NCBI GenBank assembly: GCA_949130495.1
Contig: OX422221.1
Coordinates: forward strand, 481,853,659 to 481,917,658
DNA: 64,000 nt
Direction of reading: 5' to 3'
Origin: Sambucus nigra
Taxonomy: Eukaryota > Streptophyta > Magnoliopsida > Dipsacales > Adoxaceae
A model generated the notes under the pieces. That model was not told where the DNA came from, searched no databases, and was given only the letters and a program-made list of their open reading frames with translations. The position numbers and the translations under genes are program-made. The stretch's first letter is position 1; each line of letters opens with the position of its first letter. Below are positions 34,090 through 46,400 of the stretch, piece by piece.

Positions 34090-34790
34090 ATATTTATATA
34101 CAATGAAATTTCAAATGGAATTGGGCCATTCGCGAAGACAATTCATCATCGAAATTTGTCCTCAGATATTGTTGGGGGACTAATCAACATGTTTGATTAA
34201 CATAATCAATTAGTGAACGTATTCAAAATGGCCCGTGATTATTTTTAAGAAGATGATTTCCATCCATTTCGCATAACACTGATTGGGTCTAGCTCGAGGA
34301 ATCCAATAGTATACAACTTAAGTGGCGGAATCGATTGTTAGAGCTCTTAGTGATGATGGAGCCACACGAGACGTGATTGTAGACCATAGATCCGAAGGAT
34401 TACAAAAAATCCGTGAAATACATCCATCATTTATGGCTATGCAATACCTATTATTTTCATATGGCGAAGATGGATTCCAAGATACAATGGCTGGCCTATT
34501 TTGATATTTACCTCAACTTTTAATAATATTTCTATTATAACTACTTAGACAATAGAATTTCAAAAGAGACGACTTCCACACTCACATATATTATTGTTCC
34601 TCCAGGCAACCAACTGATAAGCACCCTACGCCCATTGACATTGATAATATCATTTCAACCGACTTATCAGATTGTTCGACCGATTCGATTGGCTTTGAAG
34701 CTATGAGTCAATGTACGATACATGGTCCATATGGACATGCTAATCCAAAGGCTCATATATTAGCTTTAGACAATATACACTATTTTTACT
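34090..34790 (+). pseudogene. Helitron helicase (RepHel) fragment with internal deletion
   Basis: Plus-strand frames read NEISNGIGPFAKTIHHRNLS, MARDYF, DDFHPFRITLIGSSSRNPIV, VIVDHRSEGLQKIREIHPSF and MAMQYLLFSYGEDGF. These are the conserved N-terminal part of plant Helitron replication-initiator/helicase proteins. After a gap of ~90 bp the frame resumes with DIDNIISTDLSDCSTD and CTIHGPYGHANPKAH, a later motif of the same protein (usual form MIHGPCG). Several hundred codons in between have been deleted. Stops and frame changes occur. No Helitron ends (TC...CTRR) were recognised. Confidence 0.8.
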
Positions 34791-35304
34791 TGCATAACTT
34801 CATTCCTTTCATAACAATTGAAACGAAGGGGACACAAAGATACACACACATAGAGCTTTGCACATAAGCCTTTATTATACTATGTTTATACATATGATCA
34901 AATGAGACACATGACCATTTTTTTATCATTTTGAAGCTCAAAATATGTAGCACACATATTATCATTTTTTTCTACTTCCTACAAACTGTAAACACTACTT
35001 GTACAAGGCAAGTTATAGTTGTGAATGCATATTAAATGTCCAAATATTCATAAATATGACCACGACATTTTACATCGAGCTAAACTGATTCATATATATA
35101 CAACTAATAATTCATATTAAGAATTTTAGTAATGGCAATTAGCTTGATTGATGCACCAACTTCATTTCAGGCCTTAATGATCTTTTTATTCAAGGAGCAT
35201 CTAATAAAATTTATTTTTTCTTATGATATATCCTTATTTTATTATGATATATTAACTCTGTTCTAAAAAAACCCGCCTAGGCTCAAGGCTTGGGAGAGTA
35301 TAGT
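34791..35304. other. Unassigned AT-rich sequence before chromovirus C
   Basis: No open frame or repeat end was recognised. It ends at the truncated start of the chromovirus C LTR, where CTTGGGAGAGTATAGTT joins LTR sequence. Confidence 0.4.
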
Positions 35305-36243
35305 TCTCTAAATGCTATCATAGGGGAAGTACGCGTTAGAGGTGAATCCCTTGGCTAATGATGCAGGGAGAGTATAGTTCGCAGGCCATGATACCGGTTG
35401 TTACGTTATATGATTGTATGGTTTGAAGTGAGGTAATTCCGTGTATGGTTATGACCCACTATCGAAGGTATATGGCCGCTTCCCACGCGTTGCGATTTAG
35501 GATGCCCAGGAGGTCTTAGTTATAGGCCCTGGAAGATGATAGTATTTATGGGCACATCCAGTGGGGTGACTCCCGGAAGGATGATCTTAGAACCGTTATT
35601 ATCATGATTGTAGTTGTTCTCACTGAAATGGTATTTCATCCGAATGATTAATTGATTTAAGACAACTGTGAATCAACTTTATTTGCCCATGGTTCCTGAT
35701 GATTATTGACTTGTAAATATATATTCAATTGGTAAACTTAGCATGTGGAATATAGTTAGGTTACTCCTACTAAGTAGATGGGTAGTTTAACTTAATATGA
35801 ATTGTACGCGTTAGGGTGTGCACTTAGAAGATAGGTGAGGATGATTCCTTGAATGAAAAGAGAATTTTAATTATTTGTGAAAGTAGCATTCATAACTGTC
35901 ATGCATTTTATTCACATGTATATCATATCAAAACGGGCCCTAACCCGTTTATATTTCTCCTTCTTGTGTGGTTTTTATATATGTTCAGCTGCTCCACCGC
36001 ATGAGCATTCGCTTTGACTTTCCTTCCTAGTGTTAAGGAGCTACGACATTTTGCAAATATTGTAGGATTTTTATAGTAGACGCATCATTCTCTTTTGATA
36101 CTCTAGCTATGATTCTTCTGTATATTCGGGCGTGTTGCCCAAGTTTAGTATTCGTTTATACTGTTATACTTCTTGTAATCTTTTATATTTAGTCTATTAA
36201 CTGACAGCTTATTCGGTTATGTTTTGCAGAATTGTTATAACTG

Positions 36244-36316
<73 letters not shown>

Positions 36317-36686
36317 CTCATGTGCACACTAAGTTTGCACATCATTTTTTTTAAATAGTAAAAAAGAAAATTTTGAGTTGAATTTTTTTGTGTGATTTTT
36401 AAACATTTAAACGGACCCATGTAAAAAAATAAGCTCAAAAAAACTTTTTTTACTATATTTGAAAAATCGGTCAAACTTTTGCTACTTTTAAGCACTTTAA
36501 AAGATTCGAAAGTTTGACCAATTTTTTAAAAATAGTAAAAATGTTTTTTTGAACTGATTTTTTTTACATGGGTCCATTGAAATGTTTAAATATCATATAA
36601 AAAAATAAACTCAAAAATATTTTTTTTATGCTTTAAAAAATTGGTGTGCGCCAGCACTGTGCAAACTTAGTGTGCACAGGAGCATG

Positions 36687-36759
<73 letters not shown>

Positions 36760-36942
36760 ACCTTTTGTTATAGCCTGAATGACGAAAATTGCTTTTATCC
36801 AATTTGCAAAATTATATATGACATTCATTTTTAAAAATATTTGGTGGTTGTCTCGTATTATTATTTATGCGACAGTGATGGTAAGAATGGACCGTGGAGT
36901 AGCTGGCTGGCCACCTCTTATTTTAATAAGCGGGGTGTCACA
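35305..36942 (+). repeat. Chromovirus C 5' LTR, truncated
   Basis: From 35305 it matches the 3' LTR from 54029 onward (TCTCTAAATGCTATCATAGG) and closes AATAAGCGGGGTGTCACA at 36942. The first ~1.4 kb of the LTR (excluding the MITE of the 3' copy) is absent, including promoter and iterons. A fold-back MITE at 36281-36710 sits in its (TA)n tract, which the 3' LTR has uninterrupted. Confidence 0.88.
36281..36710. mobile_element. Fold-back MITE flanked by (GA)n/(TC)n inside (TA)n
   Basis: The whole segment is a long imperfect palindrome. It runs (GA)17 at 36281-36315, then GCTCATGTGCACACTAAGTT and TGCACA. An AT-rich body follows in which ACCCATGTAAAAAAATAAG near 36415 pairs with its complement near 36570. 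It closes with TGTGCAAACTTAGTGTGCAC (36658-36677) and (TC)12 to 36710. (TA)n tracts flank both sides (36245-36280 and 36711-36757). The 3' LTR has only TA here, so this is an insertion, probably with TA target sites as for Tc1/mariner-type MITEs. Confidence 0.8.
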
Positions 36943-36944
36943 AA

Positions 36945-36962
36945 TGGTAACAAAGCATCAGG
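36945..36962 (+). promoter_or_regulatory. Chromovirus C primer binding site, mutated
   Basis: TGGTAACAAAGCATCAGG, two bases after the LTR end, corresponds to TGGTATCAGAGC (tRNA-iMet complement) with two substitutions. Element D has the unmutated form with the same following bases. Confidence 0.8.
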
Positions 36963-37121
36963 TTCTAGTGTCCTTAGGATCTATGCGGACTTATCATGTT
37001 CTACCGTATAATTCTTTTATATAGAGCCCTCTTATTAGGATTATTTTACTTATCTGCGTTTACGATTTTCCCGTAAGGATAAATTGTTTTAACTGTATGC
37101 TGATTGAGTTACTTTTATCTT

Positions 37122-38245
37122 AGATGCCGCCTAAATGAGGTCGCCCGACAAGAGTAAATCGAGTAGAAGATGATGTAGATCCCCCACCACTGCACGACAC
37201 TATAGATGCGACGGAGGTGGCTAATATTATGGCCCAGGTGGTAAACGCTGCAATGATCGCTATGGCACAATAATTTCCCAAAGCTCGATAACCGATAGCA
37301 GCGATGGCTAAAGCCCATACGGGATCTTTCGCATGGGAAAGAGTTAGAGAATCCTTCCTGAAAGGTCACACTCCAGAATTTCAGGGTGGCACTGATGTGA
37401 TTGTTGCTAATCAATGAAAGAAGGATATTCAACACCATCTTCGCATGGTGGAATGTAGCGAAGAGCGAAAATAGATTCTCGCCACTTTTAAACTCGTTGG
37501 AGCAGCTCTCCAATGGTGGAAGTCGGTGACCACTCCGAAATAACGGGATATCAAGACTATCTCAGCATTCTGGACTTTGTTTGATTGAAAGTACTTTCCT
37601 CCAGCATTCCAAAAAGAGATGAGGATGAAGATACGGGATGTGATTCAAGGAGAGCTAACAATGGCGGAATATGAAGAAGAATTTACTCGCTTGGCAAATT
37701 TTATGCCGAACGAGTTAAATCCAGAAGAAAGTAGGATTTCAAAATTTATTGGGGGTTTTAGTTGGAGGATAAGGCAACATCTGTTGGGGAACCCGACTTT
37801 GCAAACTTTTGGCAATGTGATGAATGAGGTTTTACTCCATTGCAAGGATCACCGCCTTCATCTGAAGGTGAGTAAGAAGATAGGATATTCTCGTCAATCT
37901 AGGAAACTAGGAGGGAATGGTGTCAGTGGAGCACTACCACCACCACAATAGTCTGGGAATAAACAGAAGGAACTGGACCTCCAGCAGGCGGACTAGACTA
38001 AAAAGCAACGCTTTGGGGGTTTTAACTTTAGAGGAGGTGGTCTTAGGCACGATTAGGGTGCTCAGCAACAATAGCAGTTGGTCCAACCGGGCCAAGCTGG
38101 CAGAGGGAATAATGAAGGTCGAGGCCAGCAGGGCCAAGGTGCGGGAAAGTTTTAAAATAACAACTGAGGCCGACGTCTAGAGGGTTTTACAGGACATTGT
38201 TTTCAGTGCAGTAAGACAAGTCACATAAAGAGAGCTTGTCCATAG
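37122..38245 (+). pseudogene. gag: Chromovirus C gag
   Basis: Begins at the ATG at 37122 (MPPK-stop-GRPTRVNRVEDD). Capsid core motifs include FAWERVRESFLKGHTPEFQG, DIQHHLRMVECSEE, FPPAFQKEMRMKIRDVIQGE, MAEYEEEFTRLANFMPNE and SWRIRQHLLGNP. After a Gly/Gln-rich region, an intact CCHC zinc knuckle CFQCSKTSHIKRAC lies at 38197-38240. At least ten stops interrupt the frame, most at expected Gln, Arg or Trp codons; the longest open piece is 37619-37951. A Pro-rich stretch leads into the protease. Confidence 0.88.
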
Positions 38246-38424
38246 CTGAACTGGGGGCCACTGCCAGGAGGCCCTCAGAATCCGCAGGCATAGCAACAAC
38301 CTCCAGTACCTATTCCAGCCATCCCATTGCAGTTTGGAAACATGTACAATATCCAAGATGCTTTATTTCCTCTAACACTATTAGCACCGCCAGCGATTGA
38401 GAATAAATTTCCCATCCAGGGTTT

Positions 38425-39000
38425 GTGAGTCGAGTATTATTTTATACTGGCGCTACACACTCATCTATTGCTAGGCATTTTGCTCTTTCGATGGGATTAT
38501 TTAAGTCTCCCGAAATTACTTTCACTTGCGTTGAGTCTTCTATGGGTGATGGTTCACTTATACTTTTTATTTGTAAAGGAGTGGGAATAGACCTTGATTG
38601 GTTGCATTTTAAGGCCGACTTACTCGTCCTCGACATGGTTGGGTACGATTTTATTTTGGAAATGGATTGGTTAGTGAAGTATCGAGCCATGGTGAATTGT
38701 TATGGGAGGAGTATAGTTTTTGCCATTCCAGGGCAAAATATGTTCTTAGTGGCTATGCCTCTTCTGGAGGGAGGTTCAAGCACCCACTTGAAGGAGGAGA
38801 CTTTACAAGAAATCGTAATCTCCTTAAACTCGATTCCTGTTGTCAAGGAATTTGAAGATGTCTTTCAGGAGATCCCTGGCTTACCTCCATGTCGTGAAAT
38901 TGAGTTCGTAATTGACCTAGCACTGGAAACCAGGCCGATTGAACTAGCACCATACCGTATGGATCCTTTAGAAATAAGGGAGTTAAAGGATCAAATTTAG
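38425..39000 (+). pseudogene. pol: Chromovirus C protease and start of RT
   Basis: Open frame of 191 codons with the aspartic protease active-site region reading LFYTGATHSSIA. The catalytic Asp of the DTGA motif has become Tyr, so protease activity is lost. The second half shows VLDMVGYDFILEMDWLVKYR and FAIPGQNMFLVA. RT begins with PVVKEFEDVFQEIPGLPPCR and IEFVIDL. The frame stops at 39000, where C reads DQI-stop-QLLGKGF, at an expected Gln. Confidence 0.9.
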
Positions 39001-40316
39001 CAACTGTTGGGGAAGGGGTTCATTCGGCGTAGCACGTCGTCATGGGGTGCCCCTGTATTTTTCGTGAGAAAATGAGATGGTTCCCTTCGGTTATGTATCG
39101 ACTACCGTGAGTTGAATAAGGTAACCATCAGAAATAAATACACATTGCCTCGAATCGAAGATTTATTTGATGAATTAAGAGGAGCATCGTACTTCCCTAA
39201 AATTGATTTGAGGACAAGTTACTACCAGTTGCGGATCCGAGAGAAAGACATGTCGAAAATTGCATTCTTGACAAGTTATGGGTCTTATGAGTTCTTGGTT
39301 ATGACCTTTGCGCTAACTAATGCTCCCGCGGTATTTATGGACCTTATGAATCGAGTATTTTGGGATTTTCTAGACCAGTTTGTGATAATCTTTATTGACG
39401 ACATTTTAGTCTATTCTCGGACATAAGCTGATCATGTCGAACACTTACGATTGGTCCTTCAGACACTACGGGATCATCAACTTTATGCCAAGTTCGAGAA
39501 ATGTGGCTTTTGGTTGCAGGAAGTGTAATTTTTAGGGCATATCGTGACAGTTGTTGGTGTTTTCGTGGACCGAGCAAGGCTGCAGCGGTGAGGGAATATG
39601 ATCATCCCACGACGCCAATGGAGATTCGTAGCTTTCTGGGTTAGGTAGGATATTGTCGTTGTTTCATTAAGGTATTTTCCACAATTGCTGGCCCTTTAAA
39701 AAACTTAACCTGGAAGGGAGTACGATTTGTTTGGGATGACTCCTGTCAGCTAGATTTTGACGAGCTGATGGATAAATTAACTTATGCTCCTGTACTCTCA
39801 TTGCCAAAATTGAGAGTAGACTATTTGGTCTTCACAGATGCTTATCTAAATGGATTAGGGGTTGTGTTATAACAGGATCATAAGTCCATTGCATACGCAT
39901 CTCGCAAGCTTAATCCCCATGAAAAGAATTATCCCATATATGATTTAGAGCTTGACGCAGTGGTGTTTGCCTTGAAGATATGGAGGCACTACCTCCTGGG
40001 TGAGAGATTTAGCCTTTTCACAGACCACGACTCGTTACAATATTTGTTCTCGTAAAAAGATATAAATATGTGACAACGACGGTGGTTGGAGTTCGTAAAG
40101 GAATATCAATTCGATATTCACTATTACCCAGGTAAGGAAAATATGGTAGCTGACGTGTTGAGTCGAAGGCCCGTGGGGAAACTAGCAGAGGTATGGAAAG
40201 CCAAGTGGAAAGAACTTGGCCAGTATGATACTGTGGCGAAAGCATGCATGTCGATGTTGACCGTTATGCCTACTATCATGATGCGACTCGTAAAAGTGCA
40301 AGAAGGGGATAAAGAC
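39001..40316 (+). pseudogene. pol: Chromovirus C reverse transcriptase and RNase H
   Basis: RT motifs: [73 protein letters not shown] and the catalytic [18 protein letters not shown] site at about 39390-39425. RNase [58 protein letters not shown] and MVADVLSRRPV. RNase H acidic residues are visible. Five or more stops occur, several in place of Gln. The frame is interrupted at 40316 after VQEGDKD by element D and resumes at 50441. Confidence 0.9.
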
Positions 40317-40829
40317 TGTGACACCCCGCCCAATTAAATATCGGCTGATCAGTCCTTTATAAAATTTATAACAGAATGTTCGGTTGGTTCATTCTTAGCA
40401 TCACTGTCCAAAACTTAAATCCAATTAATTACATAACATTTAATTAAGCTAGTGTCAAAACATTTCCCAATTTAATTCGAAACCAATTAATTCAATTAAT
40501 TTATGAACATTGAATTATAAACCAGACACAAGAAATGAATGTTGATTGAATTAAATACTGAATAATTAATATTGGATAAAACCTTCCAGTTCAAGTCACA
40601 AACAAAACCAAAATAAATACTCAATCCAACAAAAAAGAACTACAAACGAACTGAGTACAATCCCGCTAATGAGGATGGGCGACACATGCCCAAACTGAAG
40701 TATCTGAACTAGGAACTGAATAAACTGAGAGAAGCGTCTAATATCAATGACCGTAACTTCCACAACAGCTACAGCTCGACAAACCATCCAAGTATCTAGA
40801 ACCGGTGTCCCTGTGGCTAGGCACCTGTA

Positions 40830-40831
<2 letters not shown>

Positions 40832-40913
<82 letters not shown>
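40832..40913. repeat. (TA)n microsatellite in D 3' LTR
   Basis: About 82 bp of TA; the matching tract in the 5' LTR is at 47790-47872. Confidence 0.95.
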
Positions 40914-40914
<1 letters not shown>

Positions 40915-41464
40915 CAAAAGAGAGGAGAAATACAACAAACGGGTTAGAGACCGAGGTATAAAAATGATTTAGCAAGTATTTAAAACTGGTTCTTAAAATA
41001 AGTCTTATATGCGTTTATTGTGCACGCCTAACGTACATCTAATCCCCCCAGTTATACCTCCCAGTCTAACTAGTCAGAAACCATACTAATACTAACTATG
41101 CTCACTAGTAGTATTCCCGTATCGCCCATACAATACGCTATTCAGATAGTTTATCTCACATACTAAGTTTCATTATTCACTGTTTGAATGGTTAATCTTT
41201 TATCCACTAAGATTATTTTATTTCTCATTTCCATTTTATCTACTAGTTTCACAAAGTAGAAAGAAAGTTACCCAAGTACACTTATACATATATATAGTCT
41301 CATCATCCCTATATATATACACTAATCCTGCACCCTTAGGTTAAGACCACTCGGTGCAAAGTAATGATTATTATTATTACCAAGTCTACAAATTTCACAC
41401 AGTAGAAATACTCACAAGTTAATATATATATATAGTCACATCATCCCTATACATATATATACTA

Positions 41465-41850
41465 ATCCTGCACCCCCGGGCTAAGACCCATTAGTGCACC
41501 TATCAAGAAGATCCTACATCCCCGGGTTAGCACCCATTAATGTACCTATCAATAATAATCCAGCACCCCCGGGTTATCACCCATTACTGCGCCTATCAAG
41601 AGAATCCTGCATCCCCGGGTTAACACCCATTAATGCACCTATCAATAATAATCAAGCACCCTCGGGTTATCACCCATTAGTGCGCCTAACAGTAATCATC
41701 CTTGTACCCCCGGGTTATCACCCATCAGTACACTTAATAATAGAGTTTCTGCACTCCCGAGTTATCACTCATTAGTGCGCTTAACTATAAGATTCTTGCA
41801 CCACCCCCACCCCCGAGTTATCACCCATTAGTTCTCTTAGCAATAATATC
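41465..41850. repeat. Eight 46-48 bp CCCGGG-bearing repeats in D 3' LTR
   Basis: Units carry CACCCCCGGGTTATCACCCA then TTAGTGCGCCTATCAA. The CCCGGG (or CCCGAG) cores start at 41475, 41521, 41568, 41614, 41661, 41708, 41756 and 41812. Two alternating subtypes (TGCAT and AGCAC lead-ins) suggest a dimeric unit in the middle. The 5' LTR holds the same array. Confidence 0.85.
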
Positions 41851-42146
41851 GCATAATAGGCATACACACGCCTTATTAAAATTTATAGGTATTTCCCCTA
41901 ACCTACGTATATACTCCTCATACGTATTTTAATCTCATCACTACGTAGAGTATAAATATTTAGATTACTATCTCTCTCGTAATCTCCAAGGTACATTCTC
42001 TCTATACCGAAATAATTAAAGTATTTATTCTCACATACTTTCCCGAAATTCCGTCTTATTTAAATTTACTATTTGGCAGTTTCTCTCACTCCATAAACCG
42101 GTAAACTCAAAATTGGACTCTAAGAAAATTCCCAAAAATTCCATCT

Positions 42147-42256
42147 GTCGCTCGAACTAGATGACATGTCGTTCGAACCAGAATGATATGTCGTTCGAAC
42201 CACTTCTAATGTCGTTCGAACCACTTTGCGCGAGATCCCCATCTCGTTTGAACCAC
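42147..42256. other. Five GTCGTTCGAACCA iterons in D 3' LTR
   Basis: Copies start at 42147, 42168, 42190, 42211 and 42243, spaced 21, 22, 21 and 32 bp. The core TTCGAA is palindromic. The same spacings recur in the other LTR of D. Confidence 0.85.
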
Positions 42257-43447
42257 TTCGCTCGACTTCGCGCGAGACCTACTGTTTCGTCTTCTTCACC
42301 AAATTTTGGCATTTTTCTACCATTTTTGGACCTAAAAACCTCTAAGATTCAACACCCAACGCCTCATCATCAATACCCATCAACACCTAACAGATTATAA
42401 ATCATTCCCAACATCCTAGGATCATTAATTCCCCATTAAACATCATAATTATTTAAAATTCCCAAATTAATTCATATGAACCCTAGTTTCCAAATTTTCA
42501 TTTAAAGAACCTAATCAACCTAGATTCGTTCATCAATATATAATCCAATTCAGTGATTAATCCTCTACATACATGAAGGAATTTCAACCACTAATTAACC
42601 TAGTCCTTAATCACAATTTAAATCTCCAATTTTTACCCAATTAACATGTAAATCAATATTAATTTCACCTATTATAACACGAGCATGATTTTTGCTAAAA
42701 GAAAGCAAGTAATAAACACTTGCCTTGAATATGACGGTTTGATCCTTTGGTGATGTTGGTATATATTCGTTCCTCTCTTCTCGATCTACTCGTTAGTGGT
42801 CACGGTTGTGCAAGGTGAGGATAATTTGGCATTTCCTCTTGGAGTTCGGCTCTCCCTCACACCTCCTATAGCTGTTCTTAACTTCCTATAAATTTTTAAC
42901 CCTAATGGACTTTCCTTGGCTGATATTATTACTCTTAATTTTCGTCCATTAATTTAGCCCAAAAATACAATTTACCATAATGCCCTCTCGGGGTGCCGAT
43001 TATGCTTAAAATTACCCCGGGACCCAAACTAAACACCCGGGCATACTATTTTGACTATCTCGACCCTTCCAGACTCAACGACGCACTCGAAATGACCATA
43101 CGAGTTAATAAAAATAAATTCTCTTTTTATTCTATTCAATTAGTCCCGATACGACTCACACGCGTGTCAGACTTAAATTACCAAACTGTCGTATTTCTCA
43201 CTTTCGACAATTTATCAAATGTTATAATTTCATATTACGTATCACACAGTAATATTTAATAATTATCAACAATAAGTATTAACCCTTGGCACGCTAGTTA
43301 ATAATTATTTTAATCCGGATCAATAACAAATTAATTTCTTGCATTTTAATTTAATTAATCCAACAACAATAATTAATTACATACTTATTCCCGTAATAAT
43401 AATTAATCACATAATTATTTAAATTGTCAAAAATACGGGGCGTTACA

Positions 43448-46400
43448 TACTTCCCCCTTACAACGGAATTTCGTCCCGAAATTCGAAAAAAGTATACCAG
43501 GCACAGACAACGCTGTAAAAATATTGCGCATCGCATCCTTGCACTCCCAAGTAAGCTACTCCGCACCACTCATATAGTACGCTATTGAATACCCTTAATA
43601 ATAAACACTTCACATATGCTTGTTTTAAGCTCCAGGTTACCCTGTCATGTAGGCTCCTCCCTTAACCTTACCGTTTAAGTTTCACTACTTACTATATTTT
43701 AGATATTCACTATCTATCCTTTTACTATTTGCACCTTAGTAGATTTATCCTCTTTTCAGATACAATCGACTTCGTCTCATGTCATTCATACAAGTAAATT
43801 GACTGTGCAATATATATTTTACACACAATATATACGATAATATCGATTCTTCTCCGACATTTTTAATCATAATTGTTCCCCCTACCTTTAACTATCAAGT
43901 AGGACAACAATAAAGTTTACCGTGCCATACTTCTGCTGGCACTCTGCCCGAACGTGAACTTATAGGAGTTATTTAGACACAAACTCCACTAGTGGAAGAT
44001 ACTACTCTCGTCCTCCCCTAAGATTTCAGGCTCCACATAAAATTTTCTCTCCCGCATCCGATTAGATCGTTTGTCTTGCCCATCCCTTTGTGGGTATTAT
44101 TCCGTACTCAATTGCATTTTAGTACCTATAATCTTACCATCTCTGCTACATAAGAAGATCCTTGGGGATACTCTTCCATTCTCTAGTGGAAGGAGTCCCT
44201 ACTGGTTTCGAATTGTCCGCCCTTTTTCTAACAGTCAGCTGACCCACTGCAAGACTAACTTTGAAAATTACTCTACATTAAACCCATTACCACTGTTGTT
44301 TGTATCCTGATACATTTTATACTCTCTTGAATGTACTTCTAATCGTGATACGTGTGACTTTGTCATATCGTGTGACACAAGTCTCTTTTCCCGCTCAAGG
44401 ATCTTAGCTTATTTTGAAACGTAAGTCTCTAACAAATCTTACGGAGTAATCTTCGGCTTACCCGACTACATGTTATCGAATTCATAAGATAATCATAATC
44501 CACCGTTTACTTCAATCCCCTAGGGCTCCCATACACCCTATGCCTCGCGCACCATTATACAAAAAAAAACATAAAATTTGCGTACTTCAATTCTTACACA
44601 CTCGGTATGCTGATGTGGTAGGGGTGCACTCAACTACCCCACTAGTCAAAACTTAATCAATCCTTCAATGGTATCATTGCTCTATTCAGAATGATACTAA
44701 GACTAAGCGACTCTATTGGGCTTAAGTCATAATATAATTATCAACGCTCAATTATATTGTCCTATAGGTACAATAACCAACATACAAAACTTATGTACTA
44801 TTGACCAAACTTCTCTCCAACTCCCGACGTTCGCTAGTTTCATGCGTGGGTTGTCTCGCAAAGCGAAATCCAAACAAGGAGCCCCCCGATACACTACTAT
44901 CTAACCTAGTCGATTATCGAGGTCCGTAAGGCCTTCAATACATAATATGTACTTTCCCACAATCTATGTATTGTGACATAAAAGTCTACTCGTCCACTCT
45001 CATGTCCCTAGAAATGTAACATGAAGCATGACACTCTTACTAACCCAAGTACTCAGTGCAATAAATATAACGGGTTCTATCTCTCTGCTCGAAGAAGAAC
45101 ACAATGAAACCTGAGTGTCCTCTGTAAAATAAGTTCCTATGCACCGGAATCACATATAACTAGACAACATACTCGATGACGTCTATAATACCATGAAATT
45201 TTTCATATATTCATATATCTGGGACCAACCCTATTTCAGGTGGCGGCGCACAAAATAAAGATTTCTCCTCCCGGAGTATCCGGCACGACAGCCATATCAC
45301 TACATTTTACTATCATTTAACCATACGATAATTAATCACTACACATTACCATAATAAACTCTACTAAAGTTGACTCAATGCAGTAGTAAATTATAACAAC
45401 AAAACATATTCTTAGGGTCCACCCGGTTCACTCACGGGCAATCATCAAAATGCCATGCTAACAACGAGAAATACGTTTTTTAACGAGACTGTTAAAACCA
45501 ACGTTCCCACTAAACTCGACCCGCATGCGAAGTTTAGGGTTTCCAATTTACATACAAGTTGTGGCATACCCATGTCACTAGAATCTATCCCTTACTCACA
45601 AGGAAGAAGCAAAACCTCACCAGTCTCGCCAAATCACAGGGTCTCAGCACGTGGCTGCCATCACGACCCATGAACATCTGCAATCGCCATATATCCTATA
45701 GTTGTCCTCTTTCATTATGGACAATTTATTCCGTCATGTGGATTTCGCGCCCATTATTGAAACGTTGGCCCAAACTCTCCAGGCCTCAATTATAGCTTTA
45801 TTGAATTCCCGTTTACATCCCGGGCCCCGTAGACCCTGACATACTGTATGCTACTATTAATGAGGACTCTACTGGTCCAGCCTGAACCCATCACTCTCGG
45901 GTTATAAATTTTCTGGGCCTAATTCCCTTGACCCCAAATTCTTTCTTTGGAAGTCTCGCTCCTCTAGTTGTTATGCCTAACTGGCATGGTTTACCATTTC
46001 TAATCTCTTCGGTCTCATTTCTTAATTGTGGACCCTTCAATACTTGTAGTTATACTTCCTTCACAAAAGGAAAACTTCACGAACCATTTCCCTGTCACTG
46101 GTCTCACTGACCATTTTGGGAATGTCCTTCTCTTGGATCGAGTGGTCTTAACTTGCTGGCTACACTTGCCTTTCGGAACTATGGTTGGCTTCTACGGCCC
46201 TGATTGACTTCATCGTCACTTTGTACGAAGTTAATCAACTTAAAATCATCTAACCATTTTCCCTATTGGGTATACTCTCATGTGGGGTTTCACTAACACC
46301 GTTAAGTTCAGTTTTTTGCTTTTCGGCCAGATTCTCTAACCTTCCTGGATTGCTTCTTCTGGAAAGAACGCAAGAACTAGTCACCGTATAACCTTGATGA

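Larger units (their letters stand above)
40317..43447 (-). repeat. Element D 3' LTR (3131 bp)
   Basis: Reads TGTGACACCCCGCCCAATTA at its left and TACGGGGCGTTACA at its right, i.e. TGTAACGCCCCG...GGTGTCACA on the minus strand. It contains (TA)n (40832-40913), an array of 46-48 bp repeats (41465-41850) and five TTCGAA-type iterons (42147-42256). A TATA-like TTTATAGG lies on the minus strand near 42892. It is closely similar to the 5' LTR, with scattered substitutions and small indels. Confidence 0.93.

Noticed and set aside
41494..41775. 93-codon repetitive frame (IPGLAPINVPINNN-type units)
   Set aside because: Shadow of the 46-48 bp LTR repeats, which lie in both LTRs of D and are non-coding.
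41465..41850. CRISPR-like array of short repeats with spacers
   Set aside because: Spacers are not unique, repeats are degenerate, and the array is inside a plant LTR and present in both LTRs.
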